A DNA stretch of 64,000 bases from assembly GCA_019671005.1 (NCBI GenBank), contig CM033745.1:35757834-35821833 (forward strand), in the 5' to 3' direction. A model generated the notes under the pieces. The model did not search any database. It saw only the letters and a list, made by a program, of their open reading frames with translations, and was not told where the DNA came from. Positions 1-13,764 of the stretch are shown piece by piece (positions within the stretch are counted from its first letter, which is position 1; every line of letters begins with the position of its first letter). Origin of the DNA: Hibiscus mutabilis (lineage: Eukaryota > Streptophyta > Magnoliopsida > Malvales > Malvaceae). The translations under genes were made by a program, and so were the position numbers.

Positions 1-1165
1 CGAGACTGGATTTTCTTCGTCTTTTTCTTTCGAATATGTTCGCAATTAACTTTGTAGTAGACCTACTTGAATGGTCGTGCAAGGAATTTGGTTGCGTGTA
101 TCTGCTTTCATTATTGAAGGTTTGTGATACACAGGAATAACAGACTGTCTTTTGTTATATGCTCACATATTTATTTAGGGTAAAGGAACTTCGCTTCTTT
201 TGAGGGTCATATGTACTGTGTGGTGTATTATGCATTGGGGGGTTCATGCCCCCTGCTTGAGATGGTGACTAAGTTTGCTATCTCTATTATTATATAATTT
301 CGAGATCACGGTGGATCTCTGATAAGTCGCTTATTTACAGCAGAATGATGTACAAAGTCAATAGATCTCACTAAATACAAATTAAGCAGAATGATATACC
401 ATTAAATTTAGAATATGGTAAGGCCACCCTTAGATGGGGAGTGAATCCTTTGATGGGTGTCGCAATGTCTTTAGTTCACGAATTTTTCCAAAGGACAAAC
501 ATTTATTTCAATGCAAAAATTATTTTAGTGTTTTTTTTTATCTCTATCAGGAAGTTTTTGATTTCTTTAGTTGTGATATCAACTATATAAGCCAAAACAA
601 TTCTATCCCCACCTCTTGGTATGTACTTGCATTACTTTAGTCTATCCTCTGTTGTAGAATGAATTTTTACTTGAGGTTTGAGTTGCTACAATGATTATAA
701 TTATCTATATAGGATGGCACCGTTTAAGCTGTCGTTTTCGTTATAGCTCCGATGTTTCATTTTGTATTTTGTTATTTATTGTGTGCTGATGTCGAAAAGG
801 AATTCTACCTTTCTTGTAGAAGTGGATTTGCAAAAGTAATTCTTTTTCTTGGTGTGCAATGCACTTACGAGGCTTCTTCCCCCTGGGGTATGATTTCTCT
901 AGTTGCAATTGCGCTTTGTTGCTATTCCATTATTTGTAGTCTTTGGCTATATTGGCTATTAGCATAATCCGTTTTACTATACCTTGTTAGTTCATTAGTT
1001 GTACAATTTTTGGCTATAATTATGCTCTTTGAAATTCGTGTATTATGTTTGATGCGTGTTTAGCTTTTATGGTGATTTAGAAATTCGAGGCAAACTATGA
1101 TGAAAAAAGAAAGTTTTGATAGGCTTTGCCAAGTGTATAGGACTATTTATGTGTTTATCAATAAA
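1..1165. other. No gene recognised
   Basis: Left flank of the retrotransposon block. The open frames here are short (the longest about 70 codons) and none resembles a known protein. A small GC-rich hairpin (six G, loop TTCAT, then GCCCCC) lies near 236-253. No exon chain or promoter is convincing. Confidence 0.5.
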
Positions 1166-4100
1166 TGTAACACCCTTTTTCCCATATTTGTTACCAAATA
1201 CGAGTCAGAGATGTTACTAAACAAATTTAAAACAATTTTTTTCTAAGCAAGTTAAATCGGTTGTCTGCGCTATCCTTACTAAAAAATTTATATAAAATTT
1301 TATAGACATTGAAATTTCATTCCATAAATTTCTAAGTAAACTAGATTCATTCAGCTATTTAATCATATAAATTAATAACTCAAATTCATCATACAAAAAT
1401 TCAAAGAAATTCCTAGATTCACGTCACAATGAAATTTTTCTGGAATTCTGCTGCCCTATTTTTCTGACCCTTCCTCGATTAAAAATTCATAACTTTTAAT
1501 ATACAAACCGAAATCAGTCACCGTTTGTCTTAAAAGAAACTAGACTCAATTTCCAGTTTACACATATAAGATTCACTCTCAAATTCAACTTATGGAATTT
1601 ATGCTGATTTTTCAAAACCACTGCATTTGTATAATTCTTGAACAAAATTATGTCTTTCTCCACTATAAGCATATTATTCACTAATAACTTAGTCCTCCAT
1701 ACTATTAGAAATGTATCAAGGCTCACCATGATCATTATCCACATCATATGAGTTATTAAGCCAATCATTCTTTAGTCACAAATTATTACAAGCCATAATT
1801 AATTTGTACATGCCATATAGTATATCCAATTAAAAGGATAGATGTCATAACTGTGATTAGAGTGGTATACCTTCAAATTTAGCATATGATGCTCAGCTAC
1901 TCTCTCCTTGGTACTCCTTTAAAACCTACGCGTGAACATCATCACACGCTAAGTATATACTTAGTGAGGCAATAATCTTTAACCAAGTGCAATTAACATA
2001 ATATCAATGTACATAAATAACAATGCATATGATCACCTTACCATTTCATATTCATTAACATAAATAGATATGTAACAACAAGTTTGAATATCAAAGTGAT
2101 AAGATTAGATCTTACCAATACCGTTGCCATTTCCACCCGTAAGCTTTCAATACTTACCAATACCTTTTTTCCATTTCTATCTGCAAGCTTTCAAGCTTAT
2201 CTTCATGATTCTTTTCATTTTTTACTCTTTTAAATTTATTTAGCCCAAGGTATCGAATTAAGAGATTCTATATACACGAGTCACCCCCTATACTTACTTG
2301 AGTATAGTGTGTTATTTGCACCATAGTGCTTAGCACCCTAAGTGCTTCCGTATACCCAAACCTTGCATAAGTATACCCTCATTGAGTATTAATAAAATTG
2401 CACCGTAGTGCTTAACACCCTAAGTGTTTCTGTATACCCAAACCTTGTATGAGTATCCCTCAATGAGTATTTATAAAATTTGTACTTTACCTGAAGTGTT
2501 TAGAATCTTTATACAGCTGTTTATGACTCTATGGCTAGCCAACTATACTATCGAACCTCTATATCATACATTGGTCTTTATTTCATCATTTAAGTCATCA
2601 ATGGCAACATATATCAATATATATATATCAACAGCTGGCAGTTTATACTGGGAATAATATTTCAATTTCATCAATGTAAGAAATCATATGGTCAATACAT
2701 TTTATATTTAAATTCTTGACATATTACGATATGTCAATCATATGCCTAATGACATAAATATCATAGCAACAATAATTTAGGGTAGGCTCATCGCAAGCCA
2801 TCCCAATCATGTATAAAATATCAATGTAGTATGACATGTATGCAATTGCACTCACCTGGGCCATTTATTTGTATGCCTCACTAAGTCCCATTGATCATTT
2901 CCTTCATAGTACCTCGAACCTCCCTTGATTCGAACTTAACTTTAATAAATCACATAAATAGAATATTTGTTAGATCCCAATCTAACAATATCTTAGACAT
3001 ATTGTCCAATATATTCATTCGAATACAAAATTTCCAAACGTCTTTCTTTCTTCCTTGTATTGTTCAAAACTCATTATGGTCCTTAGTGACCAATTTGAAC
3101 TTCCATTAACCCCTTTCAAGCTTACTAATTAACCTTAGATACAAAGTGTATCAATTCTCATTTTTTGGCAGTTTGCACTACCTTCAAAGAAATATTTCTA
3201 TAAAATAATCTACAACTCAGAATTTGACTCTGTTTGTTCTTAAAGAAACTAGATTTGATAAGCTTTTCACCCATATAAATTAATTATCCAAATTCAACTT
3301 ATACGATTTATGGCGAATTTTCAAAGTCAATTCTGATGCTGAAATTCGGAACGGACTGGTGTTCTGGTTTTTGACCTTTAGCCACTTAAAAATTCATATC
3401 TTTTGACTCGGAACTCGAAATCAGTTTTCTACACAGCTTCCATAATTAAACTTCAAATTTTTATACTAACTTCTCCTTACTTCTCTACTTTTCAATTTAT
3501 TCCAATTGCTTGCTTTAAACCACCAACTCATCACCCTCTTCACCAAATAATTATTCAAAATAATTCTCCTTATTTTTCATTCTTTGACTAAATAGTCACT
3601 AAAATGCAAAGATAAGGATTCAAGCTTCTTAACTTTGCAAATTAGTCCTCAATTCAACATTACTACCTTAACTCCATCATTACAACTAAAAATCAGATTT
3701 AGCCCCATACAATACTTCATTTTCGATTTGGTCACTTAACTTTGACAATTTGTCAAAATAGTAACTAATTCGATTCAACATTCTAACTTCAATTTCATGT
3801 ATCTAACATCATTAATAACGTAAATACACACCAAAACATAAAAATCATATTTGGTCCTCTAACTTTTAAACTTGCGAATTGGTCCTTATTCTTTTCTTCC
3901 TTGAATTTCATCATTTCAAGCATAGAAATAACTCTACAACATCATTTCTAACATGATTGAACCTTAAAACATGAAAACTCAACATGTTCTTCAACCACCA
4001 TAATCACCAATCTCAACTTAGAAGCATGGTAACCATGTGAAAATTATACCAAATGAAAGAGAATTCAAAGGGGATCAAATCTTTGTTTCATGACTCAACT

Positions 4101-4846
4101 CCAAAACCAACTAAATCAAGCCAAAAATTGAATTGAAAATTTTCTTACCTAGCTTGAAGGAGACTCACGGTAGACTTGGAGAAGTTAAGAGAATTCTACA
4201 ACTTTTTTCTTTCTTTAATTCTATGCCAAATGGCATTAAATAATCCTTATTTTAATAAGAAATCCTTCATAGTAAAATGATCATTCTACCCTTGGGTTAT
4301 GACCAATTAGGTGTTGACATCTATGCTTCTCTTTAATATTTAGTCAAAGATATTTAAAAAGGATGGGTAAAATGACCATTTTGCCATTAATGAATTCTTA
4401 TATCTTCAAAAATGCCATTTATGCACTATTTCAAATACCACATTTCAATCGAATCTAAATAGATCGAAACGATTTAGAACCACAATATCATGTTACTCGG
4501 GTCTTCTAAAGACTCCTTCAAATTTTTATAATATTTTGAGATCAAATGATCATCCAATTCTATTTAAACTTTAATTGTAATTTCCCAATAATAGAAGCAT
4601 TGGATCAAACCAAAATTTTTATAGTCGATTCACACTTTTAAGTGATCTGTATATTTATGACATAAAAATAATTATTAGTAAAATTACCGTGCTTGTCCCT
4701 AAACTTTTCTCTTATTTTCACTTTAGCCTCCAAACTTTCAAAGTTTATATTTTAGTCACTGAACTAAAACCACCAACTTTTAATTCTTTTCATTCTGGTC
4801 ACTAACTAATTAGTGGGGTATTACAACTAATTAGTGGGGTATTACA
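1166..4846 (-). repeat. LTR 1 (3' LTR of left gypsy copy)
   Basis: It starts with TGTAACACC and ends ...GGGGTATTACA on the plus strand, so it reads TG...CA on the minus strand. The last 21 bp (4826-4846) are a tandem copy of the preceding 21 bp at the junction with the internal region. The same duplication occurs in LTR 3 but not in LTR 4. Its longest open frame on the minus strand (1514-1768) repeats in LTR 3 and is not treated as a gene. Confidence 0.85.
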
Positions 4847-7800
4847 ATTCTTTCCCCTAAAAAAATCCGTCCTCGAATTTTTTTACATACTTGATTCCTT
4901 TTTTACCTCAATCTCCCATGTAGTTCACTCCAGAATATGATTCTTTCATTCTCTTTTCAGTTTCCCGGATAGCTTCTTCCACTTTACAATTCTTTCAGAG
5001 AATTTTAATCCGATGGAATTGATTTGTTCCTCAATTGCTTCATGTAAAACATTCCAAAATCTTAAAATAAACCTGGAATCTTTGTCAAACACAATGGAAA
5101 ATAGGAATCCCATGTGATCTAACAATTTTCCAAATAGACAATTCCGCATATTTTCTCAGAGAGTAATCCGTTCTAACTGGTAGAAAATGTGCTGATTTGG
5201 TCAGTCGATCCAAAACTACACAGATTTAGTCTTTCCTAATCGGTGTCAATGGTAACCCGATTACAAAATCCATAATCATTTTTTCCATTTTCATTCTGGA
5301 ATAGCATTTGACTAAAGTAGACCTGATGGAACTTGATGCTCTGCTTTAACTTGCTGACAAATTAAGCATTTGGATACGAATTCCATTATATCTTTTTTTT
5401 TCTTGGCTGCTAAAAATCAATTCTTCACTTCATGATACATTTTATTTCCTCTCGGAGCATATTTAAATGACTATAATGTTTCCGAAAGAATTTCCTTTTT
5501 CACTTCTTCATCATTGAGAATATAAGAACGTCATTTATAGTATAAATATCTATTAGACTTCAACTCCAAATCTGAAGATTCTCCACTATCAACTTTCTTC
5601 TTTTTCTCTAAACATTTTTCATCTTTTGCCTGTGATTCTTTTATTTTGTCTATCAAAGTAAACTTGATGTTCCATTCAGCAAGAAAAACACCAACATTCA
5701 TTATTGATAATTGAGCATCTGACATCCATATGACTGAAAACATTTTTCGACTAAGTGCTTCTAGAATCACATTAGTCTTTTAAGTTGATAATCTATAATC
5801 ACACCATAATCCTTAATTAGCTCTATTCATCACCTTTGCCTCAAACTCAACTCCTTCTATGGTAGAAGGTACTTTAGACTTTTATTGTCTCTGCATATAT
5901 AACATTTCTCACTATATAAGTAGTGGCGCCAAATTTTTAAAGCAAAAATAATCGCAGCTAACTCCAAATCATAAGTAGAATAATTTCTCTCATGAGTTTT
6001 AAGCTATCCGAAGCATAAGCTACCATTTTCCCATCTTGCATAAGTACACATTAAGACCATTATGCGATACATCGCTATACACCACAAAATTCTTCCTCGA
6101 TTTGGTTGAACTAACATCGAGCTTCTGTCAAGATTTTCTTTAACTTTTTAAAGCTTTCTTGACATTCTTTAATCCATGCAAATTATACATTTTTTCTGAG
6201 CAGCCGTAGTAATAGAAGCAGCAATCATCGAGAAATCTTTCATGAATTGGCGGTAATATCACCTTGCCAATCCAGAAAACTTCTAACCTCAACAATATTT
6301 TTAGGAGATTTCCACTCAATGATAGCTTGAATTTTTCTGAGGATCACCCCGAATTCCCTCATCCAATACTACATGTCCAAGAAATGTCACTTGTAAAGCC
6401 AAAACTCACATTTAGATAGTTTGACACATAAATTCCTTTATCCTTAGAATCTATAAAACTATTATGAGATAAGCATCCTCCTCCTCCTTGGTTTTAAAAT
6501 AAATCAAGATATCATCTATGAATACCACCACAACTAGTCCAAGTATGGCTGAAAAATTTAGTTCACTAAATCCATAAATGTTGTTGGGCGTTAGTTAATC
6601 CAAACGACATTACCACGAACTCAAAATGCCCATATCGAGTCCTAAAAGCCATTTTTGGAATATTCTGCTCTTTAATCTTCAATTGATGATAGCCCGATCG
6701 AAGATCAATTTTAGAGAGCACCACTACTCCCTTTAATTGATCAAAAGATCATCAATTCTTAATAATGACTATTTATTCTTTATCGTCACTTTATTAAGTT
6801 GACGATAGTTAATACACAATCTCATCGATCCATCATTTTTTTCAAATAATATTGTTACTTCCTAGGGTGATATACTCAGCCGTATAAAACCCCGATCCAA
6901 TAATTCTTGTTGTTGTGACTTGAGTTCTCTGAGTTCGTTAGGTGTCCTACGATACGGTGTCATCGATATAGGTGTTGTACCAGGTAGTACATCGATTTCA
7001 ATTTCCACCTCTCTATCTGGGGTAATCTCGGAATTCGTCAAGAGACATATCCGGAAATTCTAGCACCATAAGTATATCTTCACTTTCTGACTCAAGGTGT
7101 CAATCTCAGAAGTTGAGTATGTTTTCACAGCTATTAATTAACAATTTCTGTGTAGATGCAACCGAAATAACATCACTATGATAATTTGGCTTCTCACCTA
7201 CAATTGAAATCGTAGATCCGTCTGGTGTCCTTAAAGTTAATCTTTTTAATTGACATTCTACCACAACATTTTATGCAGACAACCATTCCATCCCCAATAT
7301 TATTTCAAACTCACAGAACAACAATTCCATGAGATCAACAAGGTAAACCCATATTCTGAATTATCATTGGACATTTTTGACTTTTTTATCTGACACTCTA
7401 GCCTATTGGATTGGTTACTATCACGTCACTCGTAATTAATTCTACTAGAATGTTTCTTTCCGCAATCCTTGCATTATGGATTAATCCAAACTTCTTTACC
7501 TTTATATTCACTCATTTTAGTATGTACTTATTTAGGTCTATTAGCAGAAAAAGAAATCATTCTTTACTAATAACATTGATTCCTCATATCCTCGATGAAT
7601 ACATCACTGATATATTTACCCCAAAATTCCTTTAAGAAGAATTCCCATGTAATTTGTTCTTGAGGAATCTAAAAAGAAATGGTAATCTACCAAACTTAAG
7701 CAGGTTCCATCAATAGTAATACTACTCCTTCCATCTTCCTTTGATCATTATACCGAATATTATCCATCATGATTGTAATATTGTTCAACCAAAAGTCTAC

Positions 7801-8125
7801 AATCATCGGATCAACATCCGTACCACCATAATATTCTAGTGCTTCATTCTGAGGTATATTTTGGTTTAGTTCATCACCCTCACTTTACACAGAAACATCA
7901 TGCTCAAAATTTTATCTAGAACTCTAATGTTTCGATATCTTAACATAACACTCATATTCAAAAAAAAATTAATACAGAGTAGCATTACTAATTATAGAGC
8001 ATCAAGGTATATACACATATTCATCAGCAATTATGACATTCTAGTGGCATGCATACATTTCCAACTTATTTCAAACTCAATTTCTATCCAGAATTGACTA
8101 AACCTGTAGCTCTGATACCAATAAA
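4847..8125 (-). pseudogene. Gypsy internal region, left copy (gag-pol remnants)
   Basis: Read on the minus strand from the primer-binding site at 8109-8120: a gag fragment (about 7650-7900), a protease-to-RT linker (about 6900-7080), and reverse transcriptase (about 6300-6900) with its F-I-D-D catalytic box at 6511-6522. RNase H follows (about 5750-6100, S-D-V-S-H motif), then the first half of the integrase core (about 4950-5210). At 3.3 kb it is shorter than usual for the superfamily; most of gag and the integrase C-terminus with any chromodomain are missing. Frames are broken by many small indels, more than in the right-hand copy. Not functional. Confidence 0.8.
8109..8120 (-). other. Primer-binding site, left gypsy copy
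   Basis: The reverse complement reads TGGTATCAGAGC, complementary to the 3' end of plant initiator-Met tRNA. It lies 5 bp inside LTR 2 and sets the element's orientation (5' LTR on the right). The matching site of the right-hand copy (20586-20596) has lost one base at the CTG. Confidence 0.85.
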
Positions 8126-11100
8126 TGTAACACTCATTTTCCTATATTTGTTACCAAATACGAGTCAGAGATGTTACTAAAAAAATTTAAAACAAAATTT
8201 TCTAACCAAGTTAAATCGGTTGTCTGCGCTGTCCTTACTCAAAAAAATATATAAAATTTTATAGACATTGAAGTTTCATTCCGTAAATTTCTAATTAAAC
8301 TAGATTCATTCAGATTTTTAATCATATAAATTAATGACTCAAATTTATCATACAAAAATTCAAAGAAATTCCTAGATTCACGTCAATGTGAACTTTTTCT
8401 GGAATTATGCTGCCCTGTTTTTCTGACCCTTCCTCGATTAAAAATTCGTAACTTTTAATATACAATTTGAAATCAGTCACCGTTTGTCTTAAAAGAAACT
8501 AGACTCAATTTCTAGTTTACACATATAAGATTCACTCTCAAATTCAACTTATGGAATTTATGCTGATTTTTCAAAACCACTGTATTTGTATGATTCTTGA
8601 ACAAAATTATGTCTTTCTCCACCATAAGCATATTATTCACTAATGACTTAGTCCTCCATACTATTAGAAATGTATCAAGGCTCACCATTATCATTATCCA
8701 TATCATATGAGTTATTAAGCCAATCATTCTTTAGTCACAAATTATTACAAGCCATAATTAATTTATACATGCCATCTAGTATATCCAATTAAAAATGATA
8801 GATGTCATAACTGTGATTAGAGTGATATACCTTCAAATTTAGCATATGATGCTCAGCTACTCTCTCTTTGATACTCCTTTAAAACTTACGCGTGAACATC
8901 ATCACACGCTAAGTATATACTTAGTGAGGCAATAATCTTTAATCAAGTGCAATTAACATAATATCAATGTACATAAATAACAATGCATATGATCACCTTA
9001 CCATTTCATATTCATTAACATAAATAGATATGTAACAACATGTATGAATATCAAAGTGATAAGATTAGATATTACCAATACCGTTGCCATTTCCACACGT
9101 AAGCTTTCAATGCTTACCAATACCTTTTTCCATTTCTATCTATGCAAGCTTATCTTCCTGTTTCTTTTCATTTTTGACTCTTTTCAATTTATTTAGCCCA
9201 AGGTATCGAATTAAGAGATTCTACGTACACGAGTCATCCCCTATACTTACTTGAGTATAGTGTATTATTTGCACCGTAGTGCTTAGCTTTTAAGTGCTTC
9301 CGTATACCCAAACCTTGCATGAGTATATCCTCATTGAGTATTAATAAAATTGCACCGTAGTGCTTAACACCCTAAGTGTTTCCGTATACCCAAACCTTGT
9401 ATGAGTATACCCTCAATGAGTATTTATAAAATTTGCACTTTACCTGAAGTGCTTAGAATCTTTATACAGCTGTTTATGACTCTATGGCTAGCCAACTATA
9501 CTATCGAACCTCTATATCATACATTGGGCTTTATTTCATCATTTAAGCCATCAATGGCAACATATATCAATATATATATATATCAACAGTTGGCGAGTTT
9601 ATACAGGGAATAATATTTCAATTTCATCAATGTAAGAAATCATATGGTCAATGCATTTTATATTTAAATTCTTGACATATTACGATATGTCAATCATATG
9701 CCTAATGACATAAATATCATAGCAACAATAATTTAGGGTAGGCTCATCGCAAGCCATCCCAATCATGTATAAAATATCAATGTAGTATTGCATGTATACA
9801 ATTGCACTCACCTGGCCATTTATTTGTATGCCTCACTAAGTTCCATTGATCCTTTCCTTCATAGTACCTCAAACCTCCCTTGATTCGAACTTAACTTCAT
9901 AAATCACATAAATAAAATATTTGTTAGATCCCATTCTAACAATATCTTAGACATATTGTCTAATATATTCATTCGAATACAAAATTTCCAAACATCTTCC
10001 TTTCTTCCTTGTATTGTTAAAAACTCATTATGGTCCTTAGTGACCAATTTGAACTTCCATTAACCCCTTTCAAGCTTACTAATTAACCTTAGATACAAAG
10101 TGTATCAATTCTCATTTTCTGGCAGTTTGCACTACCTTCAAAGAAATATTTCTATAAAATAATCTACAACTCAGAATTCGACTTCGTTTGTTTTTAAAGA
10201 AACTAGATTTGATAAGATTTTAACTCATATAAATTAATAAACCAAATTCAACTTATACGATTTATGGTGAATTTTTAAAGTCAATTACAATTCTGCTAAA
10301 ATTGGAATAGACTTGTGTTCTGTTTTTTGACCTTTCGCCACTTAAAAATTCATATCTTTTGACTTGGAACTCGAAATCAGTTTTCTACACAGCTTCCATA
10401 ATTAAACTTCAAATTTTTATACTAACTTCTCCTTACTTCTCTACTATTCAATTTTTTCCAATTGCTTTCTTTAAACCACCAACTCATCACCTTCTTCACC
10501 AAATAATTATTCAAAATAATTCTCCCTTATTTTTCATTCTTTGACTAAATAGTCACTAAAATGCAAAGATAAGGATTCAAGCTTCTTAACTTTGCAAATT
10601 AGTCCTCAATTCAACATTACTACCTTAACTCCATCATTACAACTAAAAATCAGATTTAGCCCCATACAATACTTCATTTTTGATTTGGTCACTTAACTTT
10701 GACAATTTGTCATAATAGTCACCAATTCGATTCAACATCAATTTAACATTCTAACTTCAATTTCATGTCTCTAACATCATTAATAACATAAATACACACC
10801 AAAAACATAAAAATTAGATTTGGTCCTCTAACTTTTAAACTTGCCGAATTGGTCCCTATTCTTTTCTTCATTGAATTTCATCATTTCAAGCATAGAAATA
10901 ACACTACAACATCATTTCTAACATGATTGAACCTTAAAACATGAAAACTCAACATGTTTTTCAACCACTATAATCACCAATCTCAACTTAGAAACATGGT
11001 AACCATGTGAAAATTATACCAAATGAAAGAGAATTCAAAGGAGATCAAATCTTTGTTTCATGACTCAACTCAAAAACCAACTAAATCAAGCCAAAAATTG

Positions 11101-11783
11101 AATTGAAAATTTTCTTACCTAGCTTGAAGGAGACTCACGGTAGACTTAGAGAAGTTGAGAGAATTCTACAACTTTTTCTTTCTTTAATTCTATGCCAAAT
11201 GGCATTAAATAATCCTTATTTTAATAAAAAATCCTTCATAGTAAAATGATCATTCTAACCTTGGGTTATGACCAATTAGGTGTTGACACCTATGCTTCTC
11301 TTTAATATTTAGTCAAAGATATTTAAAAATGATGGGTAAAATGACCATTTTACCATTAATGAATTCTTGTATCTTCAAAAATGCCAATTATGCACTATTT
11401 CACATACCGCATTTCAATCGAATCTAAATCAATCAGAAACGATTTAGAACCACAATATCATGTTACTCTGGGTCTTCTAAAGACTCCTTCAAATTTTATA
11501 ATATTTGAGATCAAATGATCATTCGAATTCTATTTAAACTTTAACTGTAATTTCCCAATAATAGAAGCATCAGATCAAACTGAAATTTTTATATTCGATT
11601 CACACTCTTAAGTGATCTGTATATTTATAACATAAAAATAATTATTGGTAAAATTACCATGCTTGTCCCTAAACTTTTCTCTTCTTTTCACTTTAGCCAC
11701 CAAACTTTCAAAGTTTATATTTTAGTCACTTTGAACTAAAACCGCCAACTTTTAATTCTTTTCATTTTGGTCACTAACTAATT
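8126..11783 (-). repeat. LTR 2 (5' LTR of left gypsy copy, truncated)
   Basis: Same family as LTR 1 and almost identical to LTR 4. Its right edge stops at ...CTAACTAATT, about 14 bp before the expected terminal AGTGGGGTATTACA. It then jumps straight into the middle of an internal region, so this is not a natural LTR boundary. Confidence 0.8.
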
Positions 11784-13764
11784 CCTTTATCAAGCTGCTC
11801 CTTCTATGTTAGAAGGTACTTTAGACTTTATACTCTACATATAACATTTCTCACTATATAAGTAGTGGCGCCAAATTTTAAAGCAAAAGACAATCAAGTA
11901 GTTTAACCAACCATGAGTAGATAATTTCCTACTAGTTTTAAGGTGCTCTAGAAGGAAGCTGCCACTTTCCCATCTTGCATAAGACACAGCCCAACCATTA
12001 TGTGATGCATCGTATACACCCTGTAAAAAATTCTTCACCGATTTCGGTTGAACTAACGTGAATACGTCGAAGATTTTCTTTAACTTTTAAAGCTTTTTGA
12101 CATTCTTAATCCATGCAAATTATACATTTTCTGACGGCAAGTAATAGAGCGGTGATCATCGAGAAATCTTTCATGAATTAGCGGTAATATCGCGATCGAG
12201 AAAACCCAGCCTCGACAATATTTTTAGGAGATTTCCACTCGATGATAGCTTGAATTTTCTGAGGATCACCCCGAATTCCCTCATCCAATACTACATGTCC
12301 AAGAAATGTCACTTGAGAGAAGCCAAAACTCACATTTAGATAGTTTGACACATAAATTCCTTTATCTAGAATCTATAAGAAATTGTTCTGAGACAAGCGT
12401 CATCCTCGCGATTTTCAAATAATCAGATATAAATCTGAAATCTTGCAACAATCCAAGTAATAATGGTTCGTACATCCCGCCAAATGTTGCTGGGAGCGTG
12501 AAACAACCAAACAACGTACTGCGAACTCAAATGTCATATCGAATCTGCGTTTTGAAATATTACGCTTTCTTAATCTTCGGTGATAGCCGATCAGCGGTAC
12601 GAAGAAGCGACACAATTGATCGTCATCAGGTGGCAATAATGACTATTTATTCTTTATCGTCTTTATTAAGTTGGCGATAGTTACCTGTCAATCCCCGTCC
12701 TCATTTTCATGTGTTGTTACTTCCTAGGGTGATATACTCAGTAGTATAAAATACAGATCAGTAATTCTTGTTGTTGTGACTTGAGTTCTCACGAGTTCGT
12801 TAGGTGTCACTGCGATACGGTGTCATCGATATAGGTGTTGTGCCGGTGGTACATCGATTTCAATTTCCTCTACATCTGGGGTAATCACAAAGGGAATTCG
12901 TCGAGAGACATATCTGGAAATTCTAGCACCATAAGTATATCTTCGCTACATTTCGAGAGTGTCGATCTCGAGAAGTTGAGTATGTTTTCCATGACTATTA
13001 ATTAACAATTACGTAGATACAGCGAAATAACATCACTATGATAATTTGGCTTCACCATTTCCTGGTGAAATCGTAGTCCGTCTTTAGTGTCCTTAAGTTA
13101 ATCTTTTAATTGACATTCTACCACAACATTTTATGCGGACAACCATTCCATCCCCAATATTATTTCAAACTCTTGAGAACAACAATTCCATGAGATCAAC
13201 AAGGTAAACCCATATTGAAAAAATCGTTTCTTGGCAACATTGATTCTCATGTCCTTGATGAGCTGCATCACCGTGCTGTTTACCCAAAGAACCAGCGAAA
13301 GGAACTAGAAGAATGCAAAAGAGGCGTCTGCCAGGCTTAGCGTTCCCATCGTAGTAATACTATCGCTGTCTTCCTTGATCATTATGCAGGCTATTATCAG
13401 CATGATGTGTGTTCAATCAAAGAATCACGATATCATCAGGTTGTCCATGCACATATCAAATATAGTCTTTGTATGCGGTATATTTTGGTTTTACTTCATC
13501 ACCACCGCTTTGCAGCTGCAACAAAAGCGATGTTTGATCTCAGCAGTATATGTCAAATTTTTTAAAGCAGGTAAAGAGTAAGTCAGTCTACCACACTATT
13601 CTCGACGGATTGTCTCAGTAATGTCTAACTTATTTCAATTTATTCAAGCTCGAATCATATCGAGATCAATTAAACAACATGATTATAATATTGTTAACAA
13701 CCCATTTCGGTCATCGGATACCACATCAAACCACTAAAAAATTCTAGTATTTTTAATCTAACAG
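11784..13764 (-). pseudogene. Damaged third internal region between LTR 2 and LTR 3
   Basis: It aligns by eye to about 5845-7840 of the left internal region, covering RNase H through RT to gag. It is full of small insertions, deletions and substitutions absent from both other copies. About 1 kb at the integrase end, about 290 bp at the primer-binding end and about 125 bp of the adjacent LTR 3 are missing. The damage looks unlike ordinary decay, since flanking LTRs 2 and 3 closely match their partners. A poorly polished assembly join or an unusual recombination product are the two readings. Short open frames here (for example 13375-13581) are not genes. Confidence 0.7.
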
